Source: Flavobacterium sp. N502540 (GTDB lineage: Bacteria > Bacteroidota > Bacteroidia > Flavobacteriales > Flavobacteriaceae). Taken from it: a stretch of DNA of 64,000 nt. This document shows, piece after piece, positions 35,778 to 45,814 of this stretch. Location: assembly GCF_025947365.1 (NCBI RefSeq), contig NZ_CP110012.1:3100001-3164000 (forward strand). Direction: 5' to 3'. The notes beneath the pieces are model-generated. The model was given only the letters and a program-made list of their open reading frames with translations. It had not been told where the DNA came from and made no database searches. Position numbers and translations under genes: made by a program. Position 1 is the first letter of the stretch, and every line of letters begins with the position of its first letter.

Positions 35778-37100
35778 TTAAACTTCTTCAGATTTTTTCC
35801 CAAAATCTTTCGGGAAAATTAAAAAACGTGATAAAATAAGACCTGGGATTGTGGCGATTACTACCCAGATAAAGAAGTTTTCATAACCTAGATATTTTTG
35901 TATAAATCCACTTAACATCCCCGGAAGCATCATTCCTAATGCCATAAAACCGGTTGCAAGCGCATAATGTGCCGTTTTTGATTCTCCTTCTGCAACATGA
36001 ATTAAATACATCATAAACCCTGTGAAACCAAAACCGTATCCAAATTGTTCCAGAATAACAGTAATACAGGTATAGAGATTTAAAGGAGAGTTAATTTCGA
36101 AAAAATACAAATTGATATGAAGATGGAAAATATCTTGCGGCTGAAAATGAGCCAGTCCGATAAAACCAAGAATAGGGAGATGCATGGTCAAAAACATAGG
36201 AAACATCCATTTGGTAAGACCATGTTTTGAAAGTGCGATTCCGCCTAAAATTCCTCCAACAGTCAAAGCAAAAATCCCCAGAGTTCCATAGATTATTCCA
36301 ACTGCTTCGGTATCTAATCCCATTCCGCCTAATTCCCTTCCGTCCAATAAAAAAGGGCTTAACATTTTAAGTAATTGAGATTCACCAAGTCTGAAAACAA
36401 GGATAAAAGCGAGAATTATTCCAATTTGTTTTTTCTGAAAGAAACTTATAAATATAGTTGCAAAGTTTTGATGATGCGTTTTATCTGTACTTTCTAAAGC
36501 GTTTATCTCTTCTTTTGGCGTAAAAATGAAATTGTAAAGGGTAATAAATGTCATTAATAAACCAACAATAATCATGGTATAGGACCAGGCTTTGGTATTG
36601 TCGCCATATTTATGTTCTAAATAACCGGCAAGCAAAACAATTAATCCATTTCCGGCAAGCATCGAAAGTCTGTAAAAGGTACTTCTGATTCCTAAGAAAA
36701 AAGATTGCTGCTCTTTGGGTAAAACCAATAAATAAAAACCATCACTGGCAATATCATTGGAGGCTGATGCAAAAGCAGCAACCCAGAATATGGCTAAAGT
36801 CATCATGAAAAAACCACTTGTTGGAATGGTGAATCCAACGATCAAAAAAGCAATGGAGATGAGCAATTGCATCGATAAAAACCATTTTCTCTTAGTTCCT
36901 GTCAGCTCAATAAAAGGGCTCCAAAGTGGTTTTATCACCCAAGGCAGGTATAATAAACTGGTGTAGACGCCAATATCTTCGTTTGATATTCCCAGATTTT
37001 TGTACATAATTACCGAAACAGAGATAATTATGGCATAAGGCAATCCAGATGCGAAATTTAGAAACGGAATCCAGAACCATGGTTTATTATCTGTTTTCAT
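35778..37100 (-). CDS. MFS permease, AmpG-like
   Basis: A 440-residue major-facilitator protein with about 12 membrane helices. The N-terminus (FLNFASGLPYAIIISVSVIM) and the conserved region LLYLPWVIKPLWSPFIEL match AmpG-type permeases that import anhydro-muropeptides into the cytoplasm. The start overlaps the end of the GHL10 gene by 14 bases, so translation is likely coupled. The substrate assignment rests on family resemblance and on the neighbouring nagZ-, anmK- and murQ-type genes. Confidence 0.85.
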   Translation of the reverse strand: MKTDNKPWFWIPFLNFASGLPYAIIISVSVIMYKNLGISNEDIGVYTSLLYLPWVIKPLWSPFIELTGTKRKWFLSMQLLISIAFLIVGFTIPTSGFFMMTLAIFWVAAFASASNDIASDGFYLLVLPKEQQSFFLGIRSTFYRLSMLAGNGLIVLLAGYLEHKYGDNTKAWSYTMIIVGLLMTFITLYNFIFTPKEEINALESTDKTHHQNFATIFISFFQKKQIGIILAFILVFRLGESQLLKMLSPFLLDGRELGGMGLDTEAVGIIYGTLGIFALTVGGILGGIALSKHGLTKWMFPMFLTMHLPILGFIGLAHFQPQDIFHLHINLYFFEINSPLNLYTCITVILEQFGYGFGFTGFMMYLIHVAEGESKTAHYALATGFMALGMMLPGMLSGFIQKYLGYENFFIWVVIATIPGLILSRFLIFPKDFGKKSEEV

Positions 37101-38658
37101 TTGGCTGGGCAGGGGTATAAGGTTTAAAAGGTTTTTTTAGGTCGATAGCTGCGGGCGTACTTTCATTGGCATAATAATCAATAAAGGTTACGGCGCAGGC
37201 TTTGTACTGATTTATCTTTTCGGCAGGAATGCTGAATGAAATTACTCCGTTCGCTTCGTACACGGTAATTTTATCGATAATTTTTGTAGCGTCATTAATG
37301 TCCACTTTCGAAACATGATCTCCGCCATAAATTACGATGTAGCGCACTTTTGTATTCAGCGCACTTTTGATCGTGAACGTGTATTTACTGCTGTCTTTTG
37401 AATACTCACTGAAAACCGGTGTATCGATTATAATGTGCTTTAAATTGGGTACTGCAGCCGGAAGTGCCGGGTATTTATATTGATTTTCTTCTAAAAGACG
37501 AACAATGTCAAAGTTTTTGTTCATGAACCATTTAGAACTGAAATACGCGCTTCCGCTTACTTTTTTGAAGCTTCTCGCATAATCAATCTGATTTGGAATT
37601 TCACTGGCAAAATTCCAGCTTTTGTCATTGTCTCCTCTGATTTTATAAGAGGCATGTCCGATATAAAGTGCAGTATTATTAGAGTTCTCTGACCACCATT
37701 TGACTAATTTTGAATAAGAAGCTCTTGGGTTGTTCATACTCCAATACAATTGAGGCAGGATGTAATCGATCCATTTTTGGTCCATCCATAGAACAGGATC
37801 TGCGTACAAATCGTCGTAATTGGACGTGGACTGGGTTTCAGAACCCTTTGGATCCTGAGATTTATTGCGCCATACCCCAAACGGACTGATTCCGAATTGT
37901 ACCCATGGTTTACTGGTTTTGATCATGGTCGAAATCGTGTGTACAAAGTTGCTCACATTTGCACGACGCCAATCACCAAGACTTAAGCCGGCTCCGTATT
38001 TTTTGTAGGAAGCGGTATCGTTAAAGGTTTTTCCGGGAACAGTATAAGGATAAAAATAATCGTCAAAATGAATGGCGTCGATATCGTATTTGTCGACTAC
38101 TTCTTTTACCACTTTGGTTAGATGTTCCTGAACCTCAGGTAATGCGGGATCGTAATATATTTTTCCGGCGTATTCAATCATCCATTCCGGATGTTTAAAA
38201 ATGTCGTGATCGGGACTTAACTGTTGTTTGTTCAGGTCGAAAGTAGCGCGATAAGGATTCAGCCAGGCATGAAATTCAAACCCTCTTTTATGGGCTTCCT
38301 CTATCATCCAGGCCAAGGTATCGTAATACGGATTGGGTGCCTGTCCTTCTTTCCCTGTCAGGAAACGGGACCATGGTGCGAGTTCAGTTGGATATAAAGC
38401 ATCTCCAACGCTTCGAATCTGAACTATTACGGCGTTGTAGTTTAATTTTTTATAAGCTTCTAAAATCTCAAGATAGTCCGCTTTTTCTTTTTCTACGCTG
38501 TCTTTAGCCGTTTTAGGCCAGTCGATGTTGACCACAGTTGCAATCCAGACCCCTCTAAATTCGTTTTTAGGGTAAAGTGTTTTTTCCTGTGCGTCGGATT
38601 TCCATCCGAAGAAAAATAAAAATAGAATAGAGAATAATAGTTGCTGATTTTTATGCAT
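37087..38658 (-). CDS. GHL10-family glycoside hydrolase (YngK/DigH-like)
   Basis: A 523-residue exported protein with signal peptide LLFSILFLFFFGWKSDAQ. FRGVWIATVVNIDWP opens the GHL10 (DUF187) barrel, followed by the AWLNPYRATFD and AIHFDDYFYPY motifs; the last residues beyond ~390 look like a fibronectin-type domain. E. coli DigH of this family cleaves denuded (peptide-free) peptidoglycan glycans, which fits the surrounding amino-sugar genes. A TAnnTTTG element lies 22 bases upstream, so an internal promoter may start here. Confidence 0.87.
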   Translation of the reverse strand: MHKNQQLLFSILFLFFFGWKSDAQEKTLYPKNEFRGVWIATVVNIDWPKTAKDSVEKEKADYLEILEAYKKLNYNAVIVQIRSVGDALYPTELAPWSRFLTGKEGQAPNPYYDTLAWMIEEAHKRGFEFHAWLNPYRATFDLNKQQLSPDHDIFKHPEWMIEYAGKIYYDPALPEVQEHLTKVVKEVVDKYDIDAIHFDDYFYPYTVPGKTFNDTASYKKYGAGLSLGDWRRANVSNFVHTISTMIKTSKPWVQFGISPFGVWRNKSQDPKGSETQSTSNYDDLYADPVLWMDQKWIDYILPQLYWSMNNPRASYSKLVKWWSENSNNTALYIGHASYKIRGDNDKSWNFASEIPNQIDYARSFKKVSGSAYFSSKWFMNKNFDIVRLLEENQYKYPALPAAVPNLKHIIIDTPVFSEYSKDSSKYTFTIKSALNTKVRYIVIYGGDHVSKVDINDATKIIDKITVYEANGVISFSIPAEKINQYKACAVTFIDYYANESTPAAIDLKKPFKPYTPAQPNENR

Positions 38659-38680
38659 TTCAATCTTTTTTAACAGAAAC

Positions 38681-38688
38681 CAAAAATA
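38681..38688 (-). promoter_or_regulatory. Candidate -7 element for the GHL10-ampG group
   Basis: TATTTTTG on the minus strand, 22 bases before the GHL10 start codon; exact consensus match. It would give a short leader, as common in this phylum. Confidence 0.45.
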
Positions 38689-38850
38689 GTTTTTTTAGAT
38701 GAGTATAAGAAATTATAATTTTAGAATAGTAATTAAGGGGAATGCTTAATTGTTTAATCGTTTATTTGTTTAATTGCGGGTCAATTTGATTGTTCATGGT
38801 TTATCGTTTATAGTTTGCAAATCAAAATCAAAAGCGTCAGTCTGGAGCGG

Positions 38851-38902
38851 AGTCAAAATTGTCTGTCTGAGCGGAGTTGAAGACAGACAATTTTGATTCT
38901 GC
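38851..38902. repeat. Palindromic CTGAGCGGAG/GAAGACAGAC repeat
   Basis: AAATTGTCTGTC and GACAGACAATTTT form an 11-13 bp stem with a loop containing TGAGCGGAGTTGAA. It could act as a bidirectional terminator as well as a dispersed repeat. Confidence 0.5.
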
Positions 38903-38977
38903 TCAGCTGGACATTAGTTTTAACTTTGTAAATCAACAATCGTTAATCAAAAAAACTAAATCTTAAATCAATAGGAT

Positions 38978-40246
38978 TTATACCTTAAAAATGAGCCTTT
39001 TTTTGTAAAAATATCCTAAAACACAACTCCATAATAGTACATACAGTACAGAATAGGTAAGGGACGATAACAATTGATTTTCAAAAAGAGGACTGATCCA
39101 GTACTGGTATGCATAGTCTCTAACGTTTATAGTCTCGGAAATATTTTGAGGATTCTGAATTTTAATCATCGCAAGTGCACGAGGCAGTATGCCGGAAACA
39201 AAAAATACAATCATTGGATTTACGCCCCAGCTGAGTAAAAAGGTTGTCCATTTTTTGTGATTGAGTATATCTACTACATAATAGATCAGAGTGAGGAGAA
39301 TTAAACCAATCCCGGCAGTTAATAAAACATACGAGCTGCTCCAAAGTGCTTTATTTATAGGGAAAAATAGAGACCACAGTAATCCTGAGATAATCAGCGC
39401 AACACTAAGGATTCCCATTTTTTTTGCAATTTCGGTTTTAGTTACGGGTTTTAGAAGCAATTGTCCTATTAGTAGTCCGATCAATCCGTTTGCTATAGTG
39501 GGTACGGTGCTTAAAATGCCTTCCGGATCCCAGGTTTTCGTAGCGATGTACATGTGATCTTTGAGTAAAATACTATCGAGCCATGACGCTAAATTGGTAC
39601 CCGGTTCCAGATTTGCGGGACCAATTCCGGGAACCGGAACCAGTGTCATGATCGCCCAATAGCCCAATAAAATAAGAACACTCAGAATGATTTGGGTTTT
39701 TACGTTTGTTTTTAAATAGACGAGTGAAACCAGCAGATAAACAACTCCGATGCGCTGTAGTACACCGGGAAGTCTGACATCGCTGAAATTTTCGTGTCCG
39801 CCATAAGCTAAAGCGAGAAAAATAATGAAAAGACCAACGGCTAAAATGGTTTTAATTTTAAGGTTGAAGTTTCCAATTAAAGCATATCCAACTAAAGCGG
39901 TGAGAATTAAACGTACGAGAAGAAGCGGAAATCCGTCAAGTCCCAGAAAATAAATACTGTTGAAAAAATACAGAAAAAATCCAAGGCAAATGATGCGCAG
40001 GGAACGGGTGATTATTTTTAAGATGTTTTCGGGTTTGTCCTGTTTAATGGGCATGGCCAAAGGAATTGCGATTCCGACAACAAGTATAAAAAACGGAAAA
40101 ACGAGATCGGCTAAGGTACAGCCGTTCCATTTTGCGTGATCGAGAATGGGGAAAACATAATCCCAGCTTCCCGGATTGTTTACAACGGTCATTAATAAGA
40201 CGGTAAGGCCTCTTAAAACATCAACTGAAATGATACGATCTTTCAT
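38978..40246 (-). CDS. NagX-like membrane acyltransferase (DUF5009/HGSNAT-like)
   Basis: A 422-residue multi-pass protein of the COG4299 group. RIISVDVLRGLTVLLM begins the first helix, and ILDHAKWNGCTLADLVFPFF contains the conserved His-x-x-Trp-Asn-Gly region of heparan glucosaminide acetyltransferases. Members next to nag genes are called NagX; they are thought to acetylate or transport amino sugars. It lies 15 bases downstream of anmK, which supports an amino-sugar role. The exact reaction is unproven. Confidence 0.82.
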   Translation of the reverse strand: MKDRIISVDVLRGLTVLLMTVVNNPGSWDYVFPILDHAKWNGCTLADLVFPFFILVVGIAIPLAMPIKQDKPENILKIITRSLRIICLGFFLYFFNSIYFLGLDGFPLLLVRLILTALVGYALIGNFNLKIKTILAVGLFIIFLALAYGGHENFSDVRLPGVLQRIGVVYLLVSLVYLKTNVKTQIILSVLILLGYWAIMTLVPVPGIGPANLEPGTNLASWLDSILLKDHMYIATKTWDPEGILSTVPTIANGLIGLLIGQLLLKPVTKTEIAKKMGILSVALIISGLLWSLFFPINKALWSSSYVLLTAGIGLILLTLIYYVVDILNHKKWTTFLLSWGVNPMIVFFVSGILPRALAMIKIQNPQNISETINVRDYAYQYWISPLFENQLLSSLTYSVLYVLLWSCVLGYFYKKRLIFKV

Positions 40247-40261
40247 TTTTTGGTCTATTAT

Positions 40262-41470
40262 TTAATCAGGTAACGAGATTTTTCCCATGGTTACGGATGG
40301 AATTCCTTTGTGTGAACCAAAATTAAAATTTTCCCCAGCTATAGTTTCATTAGCCAAAATAGCAAACAAAACGGCTTCTTTGGCATCGCCTGAAATGCCC
40401 AGTTCATCTGTTTTGTGAAAATCGCAAGGCAACAACTCTTTGAGCCATTGCACCAGTAAAGGATTGTGCATGCCACCGCCGGACAGGTAAATTTTGAAAT
40501 CTTCCAGTTTATCGGCGGAGCTGTTTACAGCATAATGAATGGCTTCGGCAATCGTTTCGGCACTAAAACGGGTTAAAGTGGCCAGTAAATTGGGAGCAGA
40601 AATGTTTTCAGAGAAACTTCTGGCCAAAGCTGCTTTTACGTATTCGGCACTAAAAAGTTCGGGGCCGATTGTTTTTGGGAATTCCTGACGGAAAAAAGCA
40701 TCGTCTTTTAAATGATCGAGCAATAACTGATTTACAGTTCCTTTTCGGGCTATTTCAGCATCTTTGTCGTAACTTTTTTCAGGGTAATACTGTTTCGTAA
40801 AAAGATCGATCAGTGTATTTCCGGTTCCGGTATCGGTTACGAAAGTTTCTTCGGGATTTAATGAAGCGGGTAAGAAGGTAAAATTAGCAATACCGCCCAT
40901 ATTGAGCATGATGCGATTTTCGCCCTTTTTTCCAAATAAAAAATAATCCCCGTAAACAGCTAACGGAGCGCCTTCGCCACCTGCTGCAATGTGTTTTTGC
41001 CTGAAATCTGAAAGAGTAATGATGCCTGTTTTTACGGCTATGTGGTCGCCATCGCCAATTTGTAAAGTGGCGTTTGGAAATTTTTCCTGCTGGTGTAAAA
41101 ACTTAGGAGCGTGCAAAACCGTTTGTCCGTGTGAAGCAATCAAATCGATTTGGGTGGCAGGAATATTTCGTTTTTTGAGAAAATTATTGATCATTTCGGC
41201 ATGAAGCAAACCAATCCATTCGTTGAGCATCACCAAATGCTGAAAATCAATTTCTTTCTTCGCAAAAACTTTACGGATTTCGATTTTAATTTCTTCCGAA
41301 TAATCTATGGTTTCAAATTGAGCGATTCTGACAGCAGTACTCTGACCTGAACCTGAAATTTCGCATAAGGCAATATCAAGCCCGTCAAGGGAAGTACCCG
41401 ACATTAGTCCGATAATGCTGCGGGTTTCTTTTTGAGCAATTTGGTACAGTGCATTTATATTTTTATTCAT
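40262..41470 (-). CDS. anmK: Anhydro-N-acetylmuramic acid kinase
   Basis: A 402-residue sugar-kinase-fold protein with the family signature SIIGLMSGTSLDGLDIAL at the N-terminus, LNMGGIANFTFLP (catalytic loop region) and DTGTGNTLID. It opens and phosphorylates 1,6-anhydroMurNAc to MurNAc-6-phosphate, the substrate of MurQ encoded 2 kb upstream on the same strand. Length is close to the family norm (~370-400). Confidence 0.94.
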   Translation of the reverse strand: MNKNINALYQIAQKETRSIIGLMSGTSLDGLDIALCEISGSGQSTAVRIAQFETIDYSEEIKIEIRKVFAKKEIDFQHLVMLNEWIGLLHAEMINNFLKKRNIPATQIDLIASHGQTVLHAPKFLHQQEKFPNATLQIGDGDHIAVKTGIITLSDFRQKHIAAGGEGAPLAVYGDYFLFGKKGENRIMLNMGGIANFTFLPASLNPEETFVTDTGTGNTLIDLFTKQYYPEKSYDKDAEIARKGTVNQLLLDHLKDDAFFRQEFPKTIGPELFSAEYVKAALARSFSENISAPNLLATLTRFSAETIAEAIHYAVNSSADKLEDFKIYLSGGGMHNPLLVQWLKELLPCDFHKTDELGISGDAKEAVLFAILANETIAGENFNFGSHKGIPSVTMGKISLPD

Positions 41471-41702
41471 GAAAATTAAATTTTATGAAGACGATTTTGA
41501 ATTATAAAAGTGCAAAAAAAATAAGTTGTTGGATATAATTTATCTTAACGCATAGATTTGTTTTCCGTCACGAATTCACGAATTTTTGCTTTATAATAAT
41601 TCGTGAATTCGTGGCGAAATTTTTTATTCACGAATCATATGTAAAAGATGTATCATTTATTTGTTAACGGGTTAAAATTAGAGTATTTTGGCATTAATCG
41701 GC

Positions 41703-43208
41703 TTAAAAGTATATTTTTTCGTCGGTTTTTTTACTGGTAAAATAAAGGCCTGTATAGGTAATCAGTGCATTTATAAGGATCAATTCATTGTCAAAGACAT
41801 AACCGAAAAGGGCTTTCGAATTTTCGCTTAGTACATAAGTTAAAATAGGAGCTACGATACAAAACCAAGGTACCAGTTTGTCGGTTACAATTCGGTTTTT
41901 CTGAAGTAATCCAAAAGCATACAAGCCCAGCAGCGGCCCATAAGTATAGGAAGCTGCTTTGAAAACTAAAGCCACAACTGAACTGTCATTAAAAGAATTC
42001 AGAACTATAATGACCAAAAAGAACAGGAACGAAAAGGAGAGGTGTACTAGATGTCTTCGTTTTATATTTTTAGGATTTGAAATGTTTTCGCTTTTGTCCA
42101 TTCCCAGAAAGTCAACGCAAAATGAAGTGGTCAGGGCCGTTAAAGCAGAGTCGGTTGTAGCAAAAGTGGCTGCAATGATTCCTAACAAAAATACCAGAGC
42201 GGGAACAGTTGCCAAATGATTCAGTGCAATCTCTGGAAAAAGAAGATCCGTTCTGGGTTTGTTGGTTACTAAATCCAGGGGTACGGAAATGTTGTTTTTT
42301 GCAGCATACATATACAGTAAAGCCCCAAGACTTAAAAAAAGAAGACTGATCGTAACAAAAATAACGGTAAAAGTGTACATGTTTTTTTGCGCTTCTTTAA
42401 TGTTTTTGCAACTGATGTTTTTTTGCATTAAATCCTGATCCAAACCCACCATTGCAATCATGATCAATAACCCTCCTAAAAATTGCTTGGCAAAATGATA
42501 TTTATTGGTTAGGAAATCATCAAAGAAAAAAGTTTTAGAATAATTACTGTTTCGAATTGCTGAAACCGATTCGAAAACGGTTAAGCCTAAACTGTTTAAC
42601 ACAAAATATATGGTGATAAAAACAGAGGACACCAAAAAGAAAGTCTGTAAAGTGTCTGTGATAATAATAGCTTTTAAGCCGCTTCGGTAAGTATATAAAA
42701 AAACAAAGGTCAGACCTAAAAATACGGTGAGCGGAAACGGAATGTGATAGTAGTCAAAAACATAACGCTGTAGTACCAGAATAACTAAATAAAAGCGTAA
42801 AGCAGAACCGATGGTACGACTTACCAGAAAAATAGAGGCGGCCGTTTTGTAACTGTTGGCTCCCATTCTTTTTTCGATATAGCTGTATATCGAGGTAAGG
42901 TTCATTCTGTAATACAAAGGGAGCAGTACTTTTGCAATAATGATAAGCCCTACGGCCTGTCCCAATATAAACTGGAAGTATTTGAACTGCTCTCCGTTTG
43001 GTGATCCCACCTCACCCGGAACGGAGATAAACGTTAGTCCGGACAGCGAAGTGCCAATCATTCCAAAAGCTACTAAATACCATTTGGAGTTTTTATTGGC
43101 TTTGAAAAACGAATCGTTGTCTTGTCCTTTTTTGCTGATGATTTGAGAAATCAGTAATAGTATGCCAAAATATACGATGATGAAGATTAAGATGGTGCTT
43201 GAAGACAT
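41703..43208 (-). CDS. Sodium:solute symporter (SSS family)
   Basis: A 501-residue, ~13-helix SSS transporter. Recognisable segments are GTSLSGLTFISVPGEVGSPN and YRSGLKAIIITDTLQ, with VGLDQDLMQKN in the middle. Such symporters next to murQ/anmK in Bacteroidota probably bring amino sugars or sialic-type sugars across the inner membrane; the substrate here is inferred from context. It lies between murQ and anmK with gaps of ~230 bases on both sides. Confidence 0.87.
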   Translation of the reverse strand: MSSSTILIFIIVYFGILLLISQIISKKGQDNDSFFKANKNSKWYLVAFGMIGTSLSGLTFISVPGEVGSPNGEQFKYFQFILGQAVGLIIIAKVLLPLYYRMNLTSIYSYIEKRMGANSYKTAASIFLVSRTIGSALRFYLVILVLQRYVFDYYHIPFPLTVFLGLTFVFLYTYRSGLKAIIITDTLQTFFLVSSVFITIYFVLNSLGLTVFESVSAIRNSNYSKTFFFDDFLTNKYHFAKQFLGGLLIMIAMVGLDQDLMQKNISCKNIKEAQKNMYTFTVIFVTISLLFLSLGALLYMYAAKNNISVPLDLVTNKPRTDLLFPEIALNHLATVPALVFLLGIIAATFATTDSALTALTTSFCVDFLGMDKSENISNPKNIKRRHLVHLSFSFLFFLVIIVLNSFNDSSVVALVFKAASYTYGPLLGLYAFGLLQKNRIVTDKLVPWFCIVAPILTYVLSENSKALFGYVFDNELILINALITYTGLYFTSKKTDEKIYF

Positions 43209-43436
43209 TTTGGTTTTGGATTAGTGATGAGATTATTTTTTAATTTGTATGATGTGCTTGACAAAAGGTTAATTAAACATAATATTGTCATTTCGACCGA
43301 AGGGAGAAATCACACACGAAACTCCACATAGAAAGTCGTCAATCTTTGTCGAATTACTAGTGTGATTTACTTCGTCTGTTCGCTATCGCTCGAGTCTCGT
43401 TCTTCGAAATGACAGTTACTTTGCGGGAAACGGGCT
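43209..43436. repeat. Dispersed intergenic repeat, copy 2
   Basis: Bases 43287-43413 start TGTCATTTCGACCGAAGGGA and end CTTCGAAATGACAG, so the ends are inverted (TGTCATTTCGA/TCGAAATGACA) and the internal parts AAATCACAC and GTGTGATTT also pair. It could fold into one long hairpin of about 125 bases. Related to the copy at 30388-30535. Confidence 0.6.
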
Positions 43437-44258
43437 TTATTTCTTAGCGTTGTTTGCCTGTAACACGGCTCTGACGCTTTTGTGTTTTTCCAACAGTTCG
43501 GCAGCCTGATCGTGTTCAATTTGAAGCTCTTCTACTATCATTTTAATGGCTCTTTTTACTAATTTTTCGTTAGACAATTGCATGTCGACCATTTTGTTGC
43601 CTTTGATTCTTCCCAATTTGATCATAACCGAAGTTGAAATCATATTTAGAGTTAGTTTTTGTGCTGTTCCGGCTTTCATGCGGGTACTTCCGGTTAGGAA
43701 TTCGGGGCCAACCACCACTTCGATCGGATAATCGGCGACTTCGGCAATCAGTCCTTTACTGATACAGGAAATACTTCCGGTTTTAATATTGTTTTCTTTG
43801 GCTTTTTGGAGTCCGCCCAATACATACGGAGTGTTTCCGGAAGCGGCTATTCCGATAACAAAATCCAGACTAGAGATCTGATGTTTCGATAAATCTTTCC
43901 AGGCCTGCTCGGTATCGTCTTCGGCATTTTCTACGGCTTTTCGAATGGCGGTATCGCCTCCTGCAATAATTCCGATAATCATATCATGGGATACTCCAAA
44001 AGTAGGAGGGCATTCAGAAGCATCTAAAATTCCAATACGCCCTGAAGTTCCGGCACCAATATAAAATAATCGTCCGCCCAACTGCATTTTTTTTACGATG
44101 GCTTTGACCAGTTTTTCAATTTTCGGAATTTGCTTTTCAACAATATGAGGTACCTTTTGATCTTCTGTATTCATGTTGATCAGCAGTTCTTTGGTGCTCA
44201 TCTGATCCAGATTTTTATAAAGGGATTCTTGTTCGGTTTCGGGAATTTTATTTTTCAT
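43437..44258 (-). CDS. murQ: N-acetylmuramic acid 6-phosphate etherase
   Basis: A 273-residue SIS-domain protein. GGRLFYIGAGTSGRIGILDA and SECPPTFG include the catalytic Glu82; GIAASGNTPYVLGGL is the sugar-phosphate loop. It splits MurNAc-6-P into GlcNAc-6-P and D-lactate in the cytoplasm. It is about 25-30 residues shorter than the E. coli enzyme, missing the C-terminal helical extension; the core is complete. Located between the SusD and symporter genes. Confidence 0.95.
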   Translation of the reverse strand: MKNKIPETEQESLYKNLDQMSTKELLINMNTEDQKVPHIVEKQIPKIEKLVKAIVKKMQLGGRLFYIGAGTSGRIGILDASECPPTFGVSHDMIIGIIAGGDTAIRKAVENAEDDTEQAWKDLSKHQISSLDFVIGIAASGNTPYVLGGLQKAKENNIKTGSISCISKGLIAEVADYPIEVVVGPEFLTGSTRMKAGTAQKLTLNMISTSVMIKLGRIKGNKMVDMQLSNEKLVKRAIKMIVEELQIEHDQAAELLEKHKSVRAVLQANNAKK

Positions 44259-44521
44259 AATACATAGCTGTAGTATTGTTTAATCGTTTATTTGTTTAAC
44301 CGTTAAGCTGTTTATTGTTTATGGTTTATTGTTTATGGTTTATGGTTTGTTGTTTGTTGTTTGTTGTTTGGAAAGCAAAAAATAATAATCAGAGAATGTC
44401 AGTCTTCGACTTCGCTCAGACTGACAGACTCAATTTATAAATCAAAAAATAATAATCACAGAATGTCATTCTGATCAGAGTTAAAATTGTCAGTCTGAGC
44501 GAAGTCGAAGACCGACAATTT
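44259..44521. repeat. Interval with low-complexity repeat and paired palindromes
   Basis: Starts with an imperfect tandem stretch of TTGTTTA/TGGTTTA (44275-44370), followed by GTCAGTCTTCGACTTCGCTC with AGACTGAC (44399-44426) and AAAATTGTCAGTCTGAGCGA with TCGAAGACCGACAATTTTT (44485-44523). The palindromes belong to the same family as 38851-38902, and the last abuts the SusD stop, so it may terminate that transcript. Confidence 0.6.
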
Positions 44522-45799
44522 TTAAATAGCCGGATCAGCAGGGGTATTGGTATTGTTGTTTCGTTCAGAATCCGGATAAGGGTACCAGTTACGGTTTCTT
44601 TCGGCTCCGGCTGTTCCTGCTGCCGGACGGTCAAATCTTCTGCTGTCTTCCAGTTTTAGGCTCGACATGTACATTTCGATACAGCGGTTGCGGTAAATTT
44701 CGGTTAAGATAGCCGGTTTGGTTACAGCTCCTGCATATGGCGGAAGATTAGCACCAATGCCATAAGTATCTGCTCCGGCTGTTTTAGTTAAAACCTTATT
44801 GAGCTCGATAAGTGCTTGCGGTAAATTGTCTTTTCGGGCATAACTTTCGGCTTTAATCAGGATCATCTCACCCGGTAAATACAGTGGAATCGATTTGGTA
44901 TTCGAATCAAAGAATCCTGTGGCAACAGTTGGGTTTGAACCCGGTTTGATGTAAAAATTCAGCCTTCCGTCTGAGTTTGAAGGAGCTAAAGCAGCAGGTA
45001 ATCCCAAAGTCAGATCAACAGGCTGAAAAACATTGTTGGTTGTAATTGAGATATAAGCAATCGGGTTGGCACTAATCTGGTCAAAAGCAAAAACCGATTT
45101 TACCGAGAGGTCAACCATACCGGCATAGGTAATGGCGTTGTCGTAATCTCCGGTCATCAGATACGTTCTGGCTAATAAAGCATAAACGGTATTTTTGTAA
45201 TTGATGCTAGTAACCAAACCCGTTACTCCGGTAGCTTTGTCCAGCAATGGTTCTGCTTGTTTTAAAATTTTGATGGCTTCGGCCAATACATCAGCTCTGG
45301 AATCAAAAGTGGCATTTTTAGCTGTTTTTAACGGTACGCTTTGAAAATACTGAACAAGAGTGGTAAGCGCCATTGCCTTAAAAATAGAGGCGTGAACCAA
45401 AATGCTTGCTTTTTCGGTATCTGAAGTTAATACGCCAACATTATCGATTACTTTTTGCGATTCAGATTTAATTACAAGGCATTGTGACCACAGATTGTTT
45501 ACGACCTGATTTTTGGTCGAAAGTACGCCGCCACCCACAGAAAGTTCACCTTCGTCGACATTTCCGGCGTTTAGTAATCGCAGTTCTTTTGTGGTAAATC
45601 CGTTTCCGGTAATGGTATTGTAAACGGGGCTTGTTCGGTCAACGCTCCAAAGAAGCTGTAGTCCGTTGGCAGCACCAATAACTCCCTCTCGGGTTCCAAA
45701 AACTAATTCCTGAGAGGGCTTGGTAGGGTCTAGATAATCTTCGTTACAGCTTGTTAAAAGCATTGTAAGGGCTACTATAGGGATGAATATTTTTTTCAT
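44522..45799 (-). CDS. SusD-family outer-membrane glycan-binding lipoprotein
   Basis: A 425-residue SusD/RagB protein with lipobox MLLTSCNEDYLDP. Helical TPR-like region in the middle (LLARTYLMTGDYDNAITYA) and the C-terminal DSRRFDRP signature. It caps the SusC channel on the cell surface and binds oligosaccharide or glycopeptide. It lies 15 bases downstream of susC and upstream of murQ, so the ligand is probably peptidoglycan-derived. Somewhat shorter than many SusD proteins (480-550 residues). Confidence 0.92.
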   Translation of the reverse strand: MKKIFIPIVALTMLLTSCNEDYLDPTKPSQELVFGTREGVIGAANGLQLLWSVDRTSPVYNTITGNGFTTKELRLLNAGNVDEGELSVGGGVLSTKNQVVNNLWSQCLVIKSESQKVIDNVGVLTSDTEKASILVHASIFKAMALTTLVQYFQSVPLKTAKNATFDSRADVLAEAIKILKQAEPLLDKATGVTGLVTSINYKNTVYALLARTYLMTGDYDNAITYAGMVDLSVKSVFAFDQISANPIAYISITTNNVFQPVDLTLGLPAALAPSNSDGRLNFYIKPGSNPTVATGFFDSNTKSIPLYLPGEMILIKAESYARKDNLPQALIELNKVLTKTAGADTYGIGANLPPYAGAVTKPAILTEIYRNRCIEMYMSSLKLEDSRRFDRPAAGTAGAERNRNWYPYPDSERNNNTNTPADPAI

Positions 45800-45814
45800 G
45801 ATGTTTTAATTTGG

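Larger units (their letters stand above)
38659..38977. other. Intergenic stretch with repeats
   Basis: No gene. It carries the GHL10 promoter and, near 38850-38905, a palindromic repeat in which AAATTGTCTGTCTGAGCGGA pairs with the following TTGAAGACAGACAATTTT. Repeats with the same core occur at 44395-44521. Confidence 0.55.
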
